Origin: Streptococcus lactarius
GTDB taxonomy: Bacteria > Bacillota > Bacilli > Lactobacillales > Streptococcaceae
Assembly (NCBI RefSeq): GCF_016642265.1
Contig: NZ_MRXX01000015.1
Location: 88,616-152,615, forward strand
Length of the DNA stretch: 64,000 nucleotides
Reading direction: 5' to 3'
The position numbers were made by a program, and so were the translations under genes. The notes beneath the pieces are model-generated. The model made no database searches. It saw only the letters and a program-made list of their open reading frames with translations, and was not told the origin of the DNA. The stretch's first letter is position 1. Every line of letters begins with the position of its first letter. Shown here in pieces: positions 8,968 through 16,369 of the stretch.

Positions 8968-10707
8968 CTATTCTTCCGTAAGCGATGGGCTACTATTCAA
9001 TTGAGAATTAGCAATTTCCCGATAAATATCATTACTTGCCATTAACTCTTCGTGTGTTCCACGGCCCACAATCTCACCTTGATCCAAGACAATAATTTGA
9101 TCCGCATCCATGATGGTTCCTACACGTTGCGCTACGATCAAGACAGTCGCATCTCCTGTTACCTCTTTAAGGCGTTTGCGTAAGATGGCATCCGTCTTGT
9201 AGTCCAAGGCAGAGAAGGAATCGTCAAAGATATAAACATCCGGATGTTTAACAACGGCACGGGCGATGGACAAGCGTTGCTTTTGCCCTCCTGATAAGTT
9301 ACTTCCACCTTCGGCTAAATGGGTGTCGAAGCGATCTTCCCGACTATCTATAAATTCTTTGGCTTGGGAGATATCTGCCGCTTGTTCTAGTTCTTGGACA
9401 GAGGCATCTTCCTTTCCATAGCGAAGATTTTCAGCAATAGTCCCTGTAAACAGCAGCGCCTTTTGTGGAATAAACCCAATCTTTTGACGAAGGGCCTTGA
9501 GATTGTACTCCCGAACATCTACGCCATCCACCAAAATCTTCCCAAGAGTCACATCATAGAATCGAGGAATCAATTGCACGAGGGAAGACTTCCCAGAACC
9601 AGTCGATCCAATAAAGGCAATGGTTTCACCTGGCTTAGCCTTAAAAGAAATATTGTGCAAAACAGGACTTTCTGTCTCACCGGGATAAGCAAACGTCACA
9701 TTGTCAAATTCCAGATAGCCGTGTGATGTTGTCTCCGTCACGCCTTTATCATTTGGATCAATCGAAATCGGCATATCCATAATTTCCTTAAGACGACGAC
9801 TAGAAACCGCTGTACGAGGATACATGGTAAAAAGGTTGGCTAAGAAAAGAAAAGACAAAAGCGCGTGGAAGCTATACTCAATAAAGGCCACCAAATCCCC
9901 GATTTTGAGACTTCCGTCATGAAGGGGGTCCAAGGCAAACCAAACGATTGCCACAATCATGGCAATGATGATCTGCACAAATAAAGGTTCTGTTAAACCA
10001 GTTAGTTTGAACAATTTATTCGAGTTGTCAGCATAGATTTCATTTTCAGATGCAAATTTCTCCTGCTGAAAGTCTTCACGAGCAAAGGCTCGTATGACCC
10101 GAAGCCCTGTCAAATTTTCACGCGCATACTGATTAAGATGATCTAAAGTCTTTTGCTGCTTCTCTGAAAGTGGACGTGTCTTCACTGCTACATACCAAAC
10201 GACAACAGCAAGAAATGGCACCGATACCGCTACGATCCATGCTAGAGAAGGACTGGTCGTTAGAATCAAGAGAACACTTGAGACCATCATCAAGGGTGTG
10301 ATGACCCCCATCTTCAACATGGAATCCGCAAATTGCATCAAAACAAAAGCATCCGAAGTCAAGCGAGTGACCAAAGAAGAGACCCCAATCTGTTCGTATT
10401 CGTGATGAGAATACTCTTGTAACTTCGCATAGAGGTCATTGCGCATATCGCGGACCATGGTCGTCGTTAGTTGCCCAACAGCATAGGACAAAACGATCCG
10501 CCCCAAAATCCCAATCAAAATAATCCCAAACATGATCCAACCCCAGAAAAAGAGCCGGTCCACATCACGAGGATTGATCCCTTCATCGATCATGCGAGCC
10601 AAAACCGTTGGCAGTCCTAAATTAACGATAACAAAAAAGACCGCTGAAAATAAATTCAAGGCTAGCCATTTGGGATACTGTTTCAAGTAAGACCAAATAT
10701 AGAGCAT
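8968..10707 (-). CDS. ABC exporter half-transporter, subunit with degenerate Walker B
   Basis: 579-residue partner of the following gene. The membrane domain (about residues 1-310) precedes an ATPase domain with Walker A GSTGSGKSS (near 369), canonical signature LSGGQKQR (near 474) and Walker B YIFDDSFSALD (near 495), where the catalytic Glu is replaced by Asp. The H-loop position reads IVAQRVGT, with Gln instead of His. Together with the ISLGQ signature of the partner this builds one degenerate and one complete ATP site, as in heterodimeric exporters. I choose ATG 10707, with AAAGGAGAG upstream. The open frame further up runs through the 5' leader hairpin. Confidence 0.88.
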   Translation of the reverse strand: MLYIWSYLKQYPKWLALNLFSAVFFVIVNLGLPTVLARMIDEGINPRDVDRLFFWGWIMFGIILIGILGRIVLSYAVGQLTTTMVRDMRNDLYAKLQEYSHHEYEQIGVSSLVTRLTSDAFVLMQFADSMLKMGVITPLMMVSSVLLILTTSPSLAWIVAVSVPFLAVVVWYVAVKTRPLSEKQQKTLDHLNQYARENLTGLRVIRAFAREDFQQEKFASENEIYADNSNKLFKLTGLTEPLFVQIIIAMIVAIVWFALDPLHDGSLKIGDLVAFIEYSFHALLSFLFLANLFTMYPRTAVSSRRLKEIMDMPISIDPNDKGVTETTSHGYLEFDNVTFAYPGETESPVLHNISFKAKPGETIAFIGSTGSGKSSLVQLIPRFYDVTLGKILVDGVDVREYNLKALRQKIGFIPQKALLFTGTIAENLRYGKEDASVQELEQAADISQAKEFIDSREDRFDTHLAEGGSNLSGGQKQRLSIARAVVKHPDVYIFDDSFSALDYKTDAILRKRLKEVTGDATVLIVAQRVGTIMDADQIIVLDQGEIVGRGTHEELMASNDIYREIANSQLNSSPSLTEE

Positions 10708-10751
10708 ACATAACTCTCCTTTTTCATAAATAATATCCTTCATTACACAGA

Positions 10752-10812
10752 AAAGAGGGAGTGAAACCGAAACAATTCTAACGAATAGCATTCCGGATTC
10801 AGTCCCATCTGT
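10752..10812 (-). repeat. Long imperfect hairpin in the 5' leader of the ABC exporter operon
   Basis: Between the promoter and the first exporter gene, minus-strand GGGACTGAATCCGGAAT and ATTGTTTCGGTTTCACTCCC are imperfect inverted arms of about 20 bases separated by a short loop. It is not followed by a T run, so it is not a simple terminator. It could be a small intergenic repeat or a leader structure; I do not recognise a known family. Confidence 0.5.
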
Positions 10813-10822
10813 AGTCTCATAC

Positions 10823-10850
10823 ATTATACCAAACCATAAGTAAAAGTAAA
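10823..10850 (-). promoter_or_regulatory. Promoter of the ABC exporter operon
   Basis: Minus strand: TTTACT, a 16-base spacer and TATAAT (10823-10828), with TGG immediately before the -10, giving an extended -10 promoter. The leader to the first ATG is about 110 bases. Confidence 0.65.
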
Positions 10851-10851
10851 G

Positions 10852-10883
10852 TAAAAGAGCAAGTTTCCCTGCTCTTTACTTGC
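10852..10883 (-). terminator. Terminator of lipoprotein gene 1
   Basis: Minus-strand AAGAGCA-GGGAAACT-TGCTCTT stem followed by TTAC and T-rich sequence, directly after the stop. It is also adjacent to the -35 of the ABC promoter. Confidence 0.7.
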
Positions 10884-10884
10884 T

Positions 10885-11334
10885 TTATTTTGTACGTTTA
10901 AGTTTAGCGTTTTTAAGAATAATCAGATCCCCTTGATTGCTAGAACTTAACTTAGATAGATCAACTGTTAAATAATCACCGTCAATCTTGTATGTAATCT
11001 TTTCACCTCTACCATCTGTTGAGGTAATTGTTTTCTCTTTTTGATTGATTTTGACAACATAAGATCTCTCAATCTTTTGACCAGCGACTTCACCCGCAAT
11101 GTTGAGGGTTCCTTTTGAATCTTTGATCTTAATAGAAACTTCAAAATTAATAAGGTCTCCAATAGACTCTAATTGACTACCTGATAAGCCTTGCTCCTCA
11201 AGAATTTTCTTGAGTTCAGTTTTTGATGGTTTGTAGACATAAGTCCCGTTATCACTTTTGGCACCGCAAGCTACTAACAAACCAAGTGCAAAAATACCAA
11301 CAAGTCCTAAAATAAGACGTTTCACATGTTTCAT
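10885..11334 (-). CDS. Small lipoprotein, paralogue 1 of 3
   Basis: 149-residue predicted lipoprotein. A basic start and hydrophobic core lead to lipobox LLVAC at about residues 19-23, then GAKSDNGTYVYKPSK. The mature part of about 125 residues is predicted beta-rich and ends in a Lys/Arg tail (KNAKLKRTK). Two paralogues follow at 11440 and 12089 with the same GAK-DNGTYV start and the same plan of an acidic helix and two strands ending in K-R/K-x-K. I do not recognise a named function; attachment to the outer membrane leaflet is inferred from the lipobox. AGGAG lies 7 bases before ATG 11334. It has its own promoter and terminator. Confidence 0.8.
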   Translation of the reverse strand: MKHVKRLILGLVGIFALGLLVACGAKSDNGTYVYKPSKTELKKILEEQGLSGSQLESIGDLINFEVSIKIKDSKGTLNIAGEVAGQKIERSYVVKINQKEKTITSTDGRGEKITYKIDGDYLTVDLSKLSSSNQGDLIILKNAKLKRTK

Positions 11335-11364
11335 AATCAATCTCCTCATGTACCTTATAATCAG

Positions 11365-11393
11365 ATTTTACCATTATTTTAATACCGATTCAA
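11365..11393 (-). promoter_or_regulatory. Promoter of lipoprotein gene 1
   Basis: Minus strand: TTGAAT (11388-11393), 17-base spacer, TAAAAT (11365-11370), about 30 bases before the ATG. Confidence 0.6.
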
Positions 11394-11403
11394 GATGTTT
11401 TAA

Positions 11404-11438
11404 AGAAAAAAGAACAGTTACCCCTGCTCTTTTAGATG
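11404..11438 (-). terminator. Terminator of lipoprotein gene 2
   Basis: Minus-strand AAGAGCAGGGGTAACTGTTCTT hairpin followed by a T run, directly downstream of the stop codon. Confidence 0.7.
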
Positions 11439-11439
11439 A

Positions 11440-11892
11440 TTATTTTGTGCGTTTGAATTCAGCGTTTTTAATAAGTGACGAAGCAAATTGGTTAGTTGAT
11501 TCTTGATCTCTCGTGAAGATAAATGTCAATGTATCTCCTTTAATCCTGTATCGAATGTTATCGCCTTTTTCTTCTTTCGCAGCAATTGTTTTAGTTTTTT
11601 GATTGATCGTAATTTCTGTTGAATCTGTGGTTTTATGGCCTGGTCTTTTAGTTTTAATAGTTAAATATCCTTCTGAACCGTTAATTTCAACTGATAATTC
11701 TAAGGAATATTTATTATTTAAAGAATCAATATCCGAGCTAGATGCACCTTGCTCTTTAAGAATTTTCTTCATTTCTGCTGTCGATGGTTTGTAAACATAG
11801 GTTCCATTGTCACCTTTTGCACCACACCCAGTTAAAAGAAAAATAGCAAAGAAAGATACTAGAGCCAAAATAAACTGTTTAAAGTTTTTCAT
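11440..11892 (-). CDS. Small lipoprotein, paralogue 2 of 3
   Basis: 150-residue predicted lipoprotein with lipobox LLTGC near residue 23 and mature start GAKGDNGTYVYKPST. It shares with its neighbours the N-terminal segment (TYVYKPS followed by an acidic helix), the middle strand pair (ITINQKTKTI against INQKEKTI in paralogue 1) and the C-terminal NAEFKRTK. Function is unknown. The tandem arrangement suggests local duplication and divergence. The ATG has AGGAG upstream. It is transcribed alone from a TTGCGA-TATAAT promoter. Confidence 0.8.
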   Translation of the reverse strand: MKNFKQFILALVSFFAIFLLTGCGAKGDNGTYVYKPSTAEMKKILKEQGASSSDIDSLNNKYSLELSVEINGSEGYLTIKTKRPGHKTTDSTEITINQKTKTIAAKEEKGDNIRYRIKGDTLTFIFTRDQESTNQFASSLIKNAEFKRTK

Positions 11893-11921
11893 AATTTCTC
11901 CTCATTTCATAGAATATCCCT

Positions 11922-11950
11922 ATTATAGCAACAATTCCATTGCATCGCAA
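11922..11950 (-). promoter_or_regulatory. Promoter of lipoprotein gene 2
   Basis: Minus strand: TTGCGA (11945-11950), 17-base spacer, TATAAT (11922-11927). The sequence around the -10 (TTGC-TATAAT) resembles that of paralogue 3, so promoters were probably duplicated with the genes. Confidence 0.7.
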
Positions 11951-12054
11951 TGAAATTGTTACATTATTTAGTTTGACTGGGTTCAAACTATTGCTATTAG
12001 ATAAAGATCAAAAATTTAGTTAGAATTCTAATAGACAATCATAATAAATACACA

Positions 12055-12086
12055 TAAAAAGGTAGGATTTAGATCCCACCTCTATT
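12055..12086 (-). terminator. Terminator of lipoprotein gene 3
   Basis: Minus-strand AGGTGGGAT-CTAA-ATCCTACCT stem followed by five T, directly after the stop. Confidence 0.75.
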
Positions 12087-12088
12087 AA

Positions 12089-12532
12089 CTATTTAACTTT
12101 TTTAAACTTAGCAATTTTCATGTAGTTCTTAAACATGTCTGTGTCACCCATCAAAGAATTCTTCACATTCTTAATCGTTAACACATTTCCTGAAACTTGA
12201 TAAGTAATTTCTGCTTTCCCATACTCATTTTTTGAGACAAGAGTTTTAGCTTTTTGGTCTACTTCCAAATCAATCACTTGATTATGCTTTTGTCCAGCAG
12301 CATTCGTGTTTACTTTCATCTCACCTTTCTTATCATTGATTATAATAGAAATAGTGAATGAGTAATCATCACCTATCAAAGATTGAAATTCACTTGGCAT
12401 AATTTCTTTTATTTCATCTTTAGTAGGCTCAAACACGTAAGTACCGTTATCACTTTTAGCGCCACAGGCTACCAAAAATACTGCTGCAAAGACAGCTACA
12501 AAAGCTAATAAAAGACGTTTAAAATTTTTCAT
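12089..12532 (-). CDS. Small lipoprotein, paralogue 3 of 3
   Basis: 147-residue predicted lipoprotein with lipobox FLVAC near residue 22 and mature start GAKSDNGTYVFEPTK. The middle strand pair reads DLEVDQKAKTL, aligned with VKINQKEKTI in paralogue 1; the tail is IAKFKKVK. It is the most divergent of the three in the middle section. Of two adjacent ATG codons I choose the second (12532): it gives MKNFKRL, matching MKNFKQF of paralogue 2, and a better distance from AAAGGAG. Function is unknown. Confidence 0.8.
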   Translation of the reverse strand: MKNFKRLLLAFVAVFAAVFLVACGAKSDNGTYVFEPTKDEIKEIMPSEFQSLIGDDYSFTISIIINDKKGEMKVNTNAAGQKHNQVIDLEVDQKAKTLVSKNEYGKAEITYQVSGNVLTIKNVKNSLMGDTDMFKNYMKIAKFKKVK

Positions 12533-12563
12533 CATCTTCTCCTTTATGATATGATTTACAGTT

Positions 12564-12592
12564 ATTATAGCAACAAATGAGCAACATCACAA
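12564..12592 (-). promoter_or_regulatory. Promoter of lipoprotein gene 3
   Basis: Minus strand: TTGTGA (12587-12592), 17-base spacer, TATAAT (12564-12569), about 32 bases before the ATG. Confidence 0.7.
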
Positions 12593-12728
12593 GGAGATAT
12601 AGTAAATGTAAAATGATTGTAACATCATTAAAACTGCACTATTTAGTAGTGTTTATCGAAAAGCAAGCAGAGTTAAAGGACCAGTTAGTATTCTGAAGAT
12701 CTATAGTTCACCTTACATCATTATTGAC

Positions 12729-12761
12729 AAAAAAACCGAGGTCGAAACCCCGGTTTTCATA
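12729..12761 (-). terminator. Terminator of the rplJ-rplL operon
   Basis: Minus-strand AACCGGGGT-TTCG-ACCTCGGTT hairpin followed by seven T, just after rplL. Confidence 0.85.
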
Positions 12762-12777
12762 TTGATTGGAAACTCTA

Positions 12778-13146
12778 TTATTTAAGAGTAACTGAAGCTC
12801 CAGCTTCTTCCAATTTAGCTTTAAGTTCTTCAGCTTCAGCAGCTGGAACACCTTCTTTGATGACACCTGGTGCACCATCAACAAGTTCTTTAGCTTCTTT
12901 AAGACCAAGACCTGTGATTTCACGTACAACTTTGATAACGCCAACTTTTTTGTCACCAGCAGCTGTCAATTCGATGTCGAATGAATCTTTAGCAGCACCT
13001 GCGTCTGCACCACCAGCAGCAGCTACAGCTACAGGAGCAGCTGCAGTTACACCAAATTCTTCTTCGATAGCTTTTACAAGGTCGTTCAATTCAAGGATTG
13101 AAGCTTCTTTAATTTCAGCAATAATGTTTTCAATGTTCAATGCCAT
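12778..13146 (-). CDS. rplL: 50S ribosomal protein L7/L12
   Basis: Stalk protein of the 50S subunit that recruits translation GTPases. At 122 residues it shows the N-terminal dimerisation part ([17 protein letters not shown]), the Ala/Gly-rich hinge ([10 protein letters not shown], about 41-55) and the C-terminal factor-binding domain with [18 protein letters not shown] 13146 is preceded by GGAGG. It is cotranscribed with rplJ and ends at a strong terminator. Confidence 0.97.
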   Translation of the reverse strand: MALNIENIIAEIKEASILELNDLVKAIEEEFGVTAAAPVAVAAAGGADAGAAKDSFDIELTAAGDKKVGVIKVVREITGLGLKEAKELVDGAPGVIKEGVPAAEAEELKAKLEEAGASVTLK

Positions 13147-13213
13147 TGTTATTTCCTCCAAATAAGTTTTTAATTTTATAATAGTTTTTTGTAGCTAGGC
13201 TACGCTGCGCAGA

Positions 13214-13717
13214 TTAAGCTGCGTCTTCTTTGTTGTCTGCAACCGCTTTGACTGCAAGAGCAACGTTGCGCACTGGCGCTTGAAGTACAGAAAGGAGCAT
13301 AGAAAGAAGTCCTTCGCGACTTGGAAGACTCGCAAGTGCAATAATTTCTTCTTTAGATGCGACAGCACCTTCAATGGCACCACCTTTGATTTCAAGTGCG
13401 TCAGCGTCTTTAGCAAAGTCGTTCAAGATCTTCGCTGGTGCAACTACATCTTCATGTGAAAATGCAACTGCAGATGGTCCAACAAATGATGATGCCAATT
13501 CTTCAAGACCAGCTTTTTCAGCAGCACGACGCAAGATTGAGTTTTTAATCACTTTGAACTCAACTTCGCTTTCGCGAAGGTTGCGACGAAGAACAGTATC
13601 TTGTTCAACTGTCAAACCACGAGAATCTACAACAACGATAGAAACGGCAGCTTTCATTTTTTCAGCTACTACGTCTACTAATTCCGCTTTCTTAGCAATA
13701 ATTGCTTCACTACTCAT
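13214..13717 (-). CDS. rplJ: 50S ribosomal protein L10
   Basis: L10 anchors L7/L12 dimers to the ribosome and represses its own operon by binding the leader RNA. The 167-residue protein has the [15 protein letters not shown] start, [16 protein letters not shown], and ends with the L12-binding helix. I choose ATG 13717 ([14 protein letters not shown]) with GGAGGTGA upstream. The upstream open frame to 13810 is an accidental extension through the leader. Confidence 0.95.
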   Translation of the reverse strand: MSSEAIIAKKAELVDVVAEKMKAAVSIVVVDSRGLTVEQDTVLRRNLRESEVEFKVIKNSILRRAAEKAGLEELASSFVGPSAVAFSHEDVVAPAKILNDFAKDADALEIKGGAIEGAVASKEEIIALASLPSREGLLSMLLSVLQAPVRNVALAVKAVADNKEDAA

Positions 13718-13799
13718 TAGTGTGTTCACCTCCGTAATTATTTTGCTTGGGGAATTTTTCCAAAAGAAAAACGCGCCCAAACCTAGACACGAAAGTACA

Positions 13800-13890
13800 A
13801 TACGCTTCATATAATGGATACGTTTTGTCCTCGGTAGGATTCTTATGAGTCGAGCTCCCCTACTGTCTTAGGCAGTTTTTTCAAACCATT
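13800..13890 (-). promoter_or_regulatory. Ribosomal protein L10 leader
   Basis: The transcribed leader before rplJ contains, on the minus strand, AAGACAGTAGGGGAGC and TCCTACCGAGG, the complementary conserved segments of the L10 leader that L10(L12) binds for autoregulation. The arms CAGTAGG and CCTAC can pair. Recognised from known L10 leader architecture; exact borders are approximate. Confidence 0.75.
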
Positions 13891-13894
13891 AGTT

Positions 13895-13923
13895 AGTTTA
13901 CCACATAAAAAAAAAGAATGCAA
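13895..13923 (-). promoter_or_regulatory. Promoter of rplJ-rplL
   Basis: Minus strand: TTGCAT (13918-13923), 17-base spacer rich in T, TAAACT (13895-13900), located just upstream of the L10 leader. Confidence 0.6.
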
Positions 13924-13948
13924 GTACTTTCGCAAACTTTTTTTATTT

Positions 13949-14746
13949 TTAATCGTTGTAGAGACTCTTGATGTTATTCAACCAAGCATAGGCTAATCCC
14001 ATCAATACCCCACCTCCAACCCAGTTGGCCACAAAGGTCACACCGTAATGCCGGAGAATATTAAACAATTCATAATGTGGCAATTGACTGGATACCGGAT
14101 TAAAGCCTAATAGAGAGAACGAAGCAAAATTGGCTGCCAAGTGTTCATTGGTCATAAAGACAAACATGTAGATAGCTGACAAGGCTAATAGTACTTTTGC
14201 TGTTTCATCCTTAAAGTACAAATAGGAAAGAATGGCAATGTTAACAAAGATATTTGCGATAATCCCTTCAAAGAAAACCACTTGATTGGTCCGTTGCAGT
14301 TTATTTTCAACAACTATCGCAAGGAAACCTTTTGGATCTACATGAGCAAAAGCTGTTGTTTGGTTAAATAAAAAGGCAACGAGTAACGCACCAACTAGAT
14401 TAAAGAACGTACAGTATAAAAGAATTTCCAGAGCTTTTTTCCAGTTAATTTTCTTTAGATAAGTCCCTGCTGTTAAATACATCATATTGGAAGTGGTCAA
14501 TTCTGTATTTAAGAAAAGAAGATAAACAAGGCCCCAAGCAAAGATAAATGGAAATAAAAACCTTCCCGAACCTGGTAAAAAAGTATTTAAAAGGTCTGCG
14601 GCTACAGCTCCTACTGCTGTGCTTAAGGTTAGAAAACCACCAGCAAACATGGAGCGAACAGCATAGCGAGTCTTGGACTTCTTGTAAAGATCTTCTTTCT
14701 TATTGCAAGCAGCACCAATCTTTTGAGCAAAATTAGATTCAGTCAT
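13949..14746 (-). CDS. Formate/nitrite transporter family channel
   Basis: 265-residue integral membrane protein of the FNT (FocA/NirC) family, pentameric channels for small monocarboxylates or nitrite. About six hydrophobic helices are visible, for example FLFPFIFAWGLVYLLFL and IFVNIAILSYLYF. The FNT hallmark LNTELTTSNMMYLTAG and the late motif FMTNEHLAANF fit the pore-lining repeats. The substrate is not decidable here; formate is plausible for a mixed-acid fermenter. I choose ATG 14746 because AAGGAG overlaps the ATG at 14752. It stands alone with a TATAAT about 30 bases upstream. Confidence 0.85.
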   Translation of the reverse strand: MTESNFAQKIGAACNKKEDLYKKSKTRYAVRSMFAGGFLTLSTAVGAVAADLLNTFLPGSGRFLFPFIFAWGLVYLLFLNTELTTSNMMYLTAGTYLKKINWKKALEILLYCTFFNLVGALLVAFLFNQTTAFAHVDPKGFLAIVVENKLQRTNQVVFFEGIIANIFVNIAILSYLYFKDETAKVLLALSAIYMFVFMTNEHLAANFASFSLLGFNPVSSQLPHYELFNILRHYGVTFVANWVGGGVLMGLAYAWLNNIKSLYND

Positions 14747-14868
14747 AAACATCTCCTTATATTCAGTTTGTGAATAAAATCATTATATCATAGAGAAAAG
14801 ATTTTAAAAAGGTTTTCAGAGTTAAAAATCAGCTACCGACAGAAATACGTTTTAATTCGTTTTAACAA

Positions 14869-14900
14869 TAAAAAAAAGAGGCTGAATCAGCCTCTCTGTT
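14869..14900 (-). terminator. Terminator after the GH73 hydrolase gene
   Basis: Minus-strand AGAGGCTGA-TTCAGCCTCT perfect stem followed by eight T, directly downstream of the stop. Confidence 0.85.
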
Positions 14901-14905
14901 AGAAA

Positions 14906-15607
14906 TTAGCGTAAACGGTTTGCCCAAGCGATATCCAAATTCAAAATTTCTTGAGATGTGAATTGTTGACGATATGGATTGTATACAGAACCTGTAACTC
15001 CACCTTGAACATTTGGTGAATCATACTGTGTTAAATTGTATGCTTCAATGATATGGTTTAATTTTGCATTGTAGCTTGTATCCGTTGCATAGACACCTGT
15101 CAAAGCAGCGGTTGCATCTTGATAGCTAGATGTATTGCTCTTCCAAGCACCTGCGAAGTGTCCTTGTTTTAAAACTGCCACGTAATCTTGCAATGATTCG
15201 TAGTAGCTTGGATAAGAACGAAAGGCATCATTAATGGTATAAGCATTTCCAGCACCATCATCTTCCCAGGTTTGCATTACGGCTGATTGACCTGCATAGC
15301 TACCTTTAATCCCGAAAAGATTGTAGTGTGGATATGAAGCCAAACCAGACTGACCTGAACTACTTTCAAGAATAGCTTGTGCAATCATTACGGATGCATA
15401 TAGGTCATTTTCCTGACCAAGTTGACGAGCAGACTCCCCGATTTGTGAGATGAATGCTTCAGTTGGATCTTGGTAGGCTTGATAAGTTCCATCATTTGCT
15501 CCAACGGAGGTCACATGTTCGCTCATCGCTGCAGCAAAAGTTCCAACTGCCACAACGGAAACGACGAATCCTATTAATTTCGTTTTATTCCGAATTTTTA
15601 TTTTCAT
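14906..15607 (-). CDS. Secreted GH73 glucosaminidase (peptidoglycan hydrolase)
   Basis: 233-residue predicted secreted cell-wall hydrolase. The N-terminal basic stretch KIKIRNKTK and hydrophobic core form a signal peptide with probable cleavage near AMSEHVTSVGA (about residues 28-38). The GH73 domain (about 50-195) shows MIAQAILESSSGQSGLA with the catalytic glutamate, HYNLFGIKGSYAG, and a YPSYYESLQDYVAVL segment. No cell-wall anchor or binding repeats are present. The start at ATG 15607 is preceded by GGAG, rather far at 12 bases; an in-frame TTG at 15625 is possible but less likely. A WalR-like site upstream suggests control by the essential WalRK cell-wall system. Confidence 0.87.
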   Translation of the reverse strand: MKIKIRNKTKLIGFVVSVVAVGTFAAAMSEHVTSVGANDGTYQAYQDPTEAFISQIGESARQLGQENDLYASVMIAQAILESSSGQSGLASYPHYNLFGIKGSYAGQSAVMQTWEDDGAGNAYTINDAFRSYPSYYESLQDYVAVLKQGHFAGAWKSNTSSYQDATAALTGVYATDTSYNAKLNHIIEAYNLTQYDSPNVQGGVTGSVYNPYRQQFTSQEILNLDIAWANRLR

Positions 15608-15656
15608 AATTCTATTTATCTCCAATTAATTTTTATCATCTTTTATCTTTAAAATG

Positions 15657-15685
15657 ATTATATCATATAAATAGAATAAAACAAA
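15657..15685 (-). promoter_or_regulatory. Promoter of the GH73 hydrolase gene
   Basis: Minus strand: TATAAT (15657-15662) with a poor -35 TTTGTT 17 bases away, typical of a promoter that needs an activator. A WalR-like repeat lies directly upstream. Confidence 0.55.
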
Positions 15686-15694
15686 TACACTTAT

Positions 15695-15711
15695 ATTACA
15701 CTTGTATTACA
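15695..15711 (-). promoter_or_regulatory. WalR (VicR) binding site, TGTAAT-N5-TGTAAT
   Basis: Minus strand shows two direct TGTAAT repeats separated by five bases, a full match to the WalR/VicR consensus TGTWAH-N5-TGTWAH. It lies about 10 bases upstream of the -35 of a peptidoglycan hydrolase gene, the usual type and position for a WalR-activated target. Confidence 0.7.
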
Positions 15712-15755
15712 ATTCCGAGATAAATCCAAAACAAAAATGACATTTTCATGTCATT

Positions 15756-16358
15756 TCAATTTATTTCGTAAAAAGCATGATCTAGAATTTCATCCCATGA
15801 CTTCTCTAGTCCTTCTTTTGTAACGGAAGAAAAGATAATGAAGCTATCTGACGTGTCAAAGTCTAGTTTTTTCTTAATCATCGACTCGTATTTGTTCCAT
15901 TTTCCTCGTGGGATCTTATCCGCCTTAGTTGCAACAAGAATAACGGGAATTTCGTAGTATTTCAGAAATTCATACATCTGAACATCATCTGCAGATGGTT
16001 CGTGACGAAAGTCAACCAGACTAACGACCGCTTTTAAGTTTTCACGACTAGTCAGGTACTCTTCAATCATGCGTCCCCACTTCTCCCGTTCTTTTTTAGA
16101 GACACGGGCATAGCCATAACCTGGTACATCGACAAGACGAAGTTTATCATCGATATTGAAGAAATTTAGCAATTGGGTCTTTCCAGGTTTTCCAGAAGTT
16201 CTGGCTAGGTTCTTTCGATTCAAGAGAGTATTAATAAAAGAAGACTTGCCGACATTTGATCGACCGGCAAGTGCAACTTCTGGAATATCATCTTGAGGAT
16301 AGTGACTCTTATTTGCAGCGCTTAAGAGAATATCCGCATTGTGTGTGTTTATTTCCAT
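15756..16358 (-). CDS. engB: Ribosome biogenesis GTP-binding protein EngB (YihA/YsxC)
   Basis: TrmE-Era-EngA-EngB class GTPase of 200 residues needed for 50S assembly. G1 GRSNVGKSS is at 32-40, G2 region [14 protein letters not shown]3 DVPGYG and G4 TKADKIPRG. The protein has the usual length and no extra domain. It begins 12 bases after the clpX stop with a weak ribosome site, consistent with coupled translation. The clpX-engB order is conserved in streptococci. Confidence 0.95.
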   Translation of the reverse strand: MEINTHNADILLSAANKSHYPQDDIPEVALAGRSNVGKSSFINTLLNRKNLARTSGKPGKTQLLNFFNIDDKLRLVDVPGYGYARVSKKEREKWGRMIEEYLTSRENLKAVVSLVDFRHEPSADDVQMYEFLKYYEIPVILVATKADKIPRGKWNKYESMIKKKLDFDTSDSFIIFSSVTKEGLEKSWDEILDHAFYEIN

Positions 16359-16369
16359 GTGTTATCTTT

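Noticed and set aside
13718-13810. N-terminal extension of L10 from an upstream ATG
   Set aside because: The region is the L10 leader, the true start has a strong ribosome site, and the added residues match no L10.
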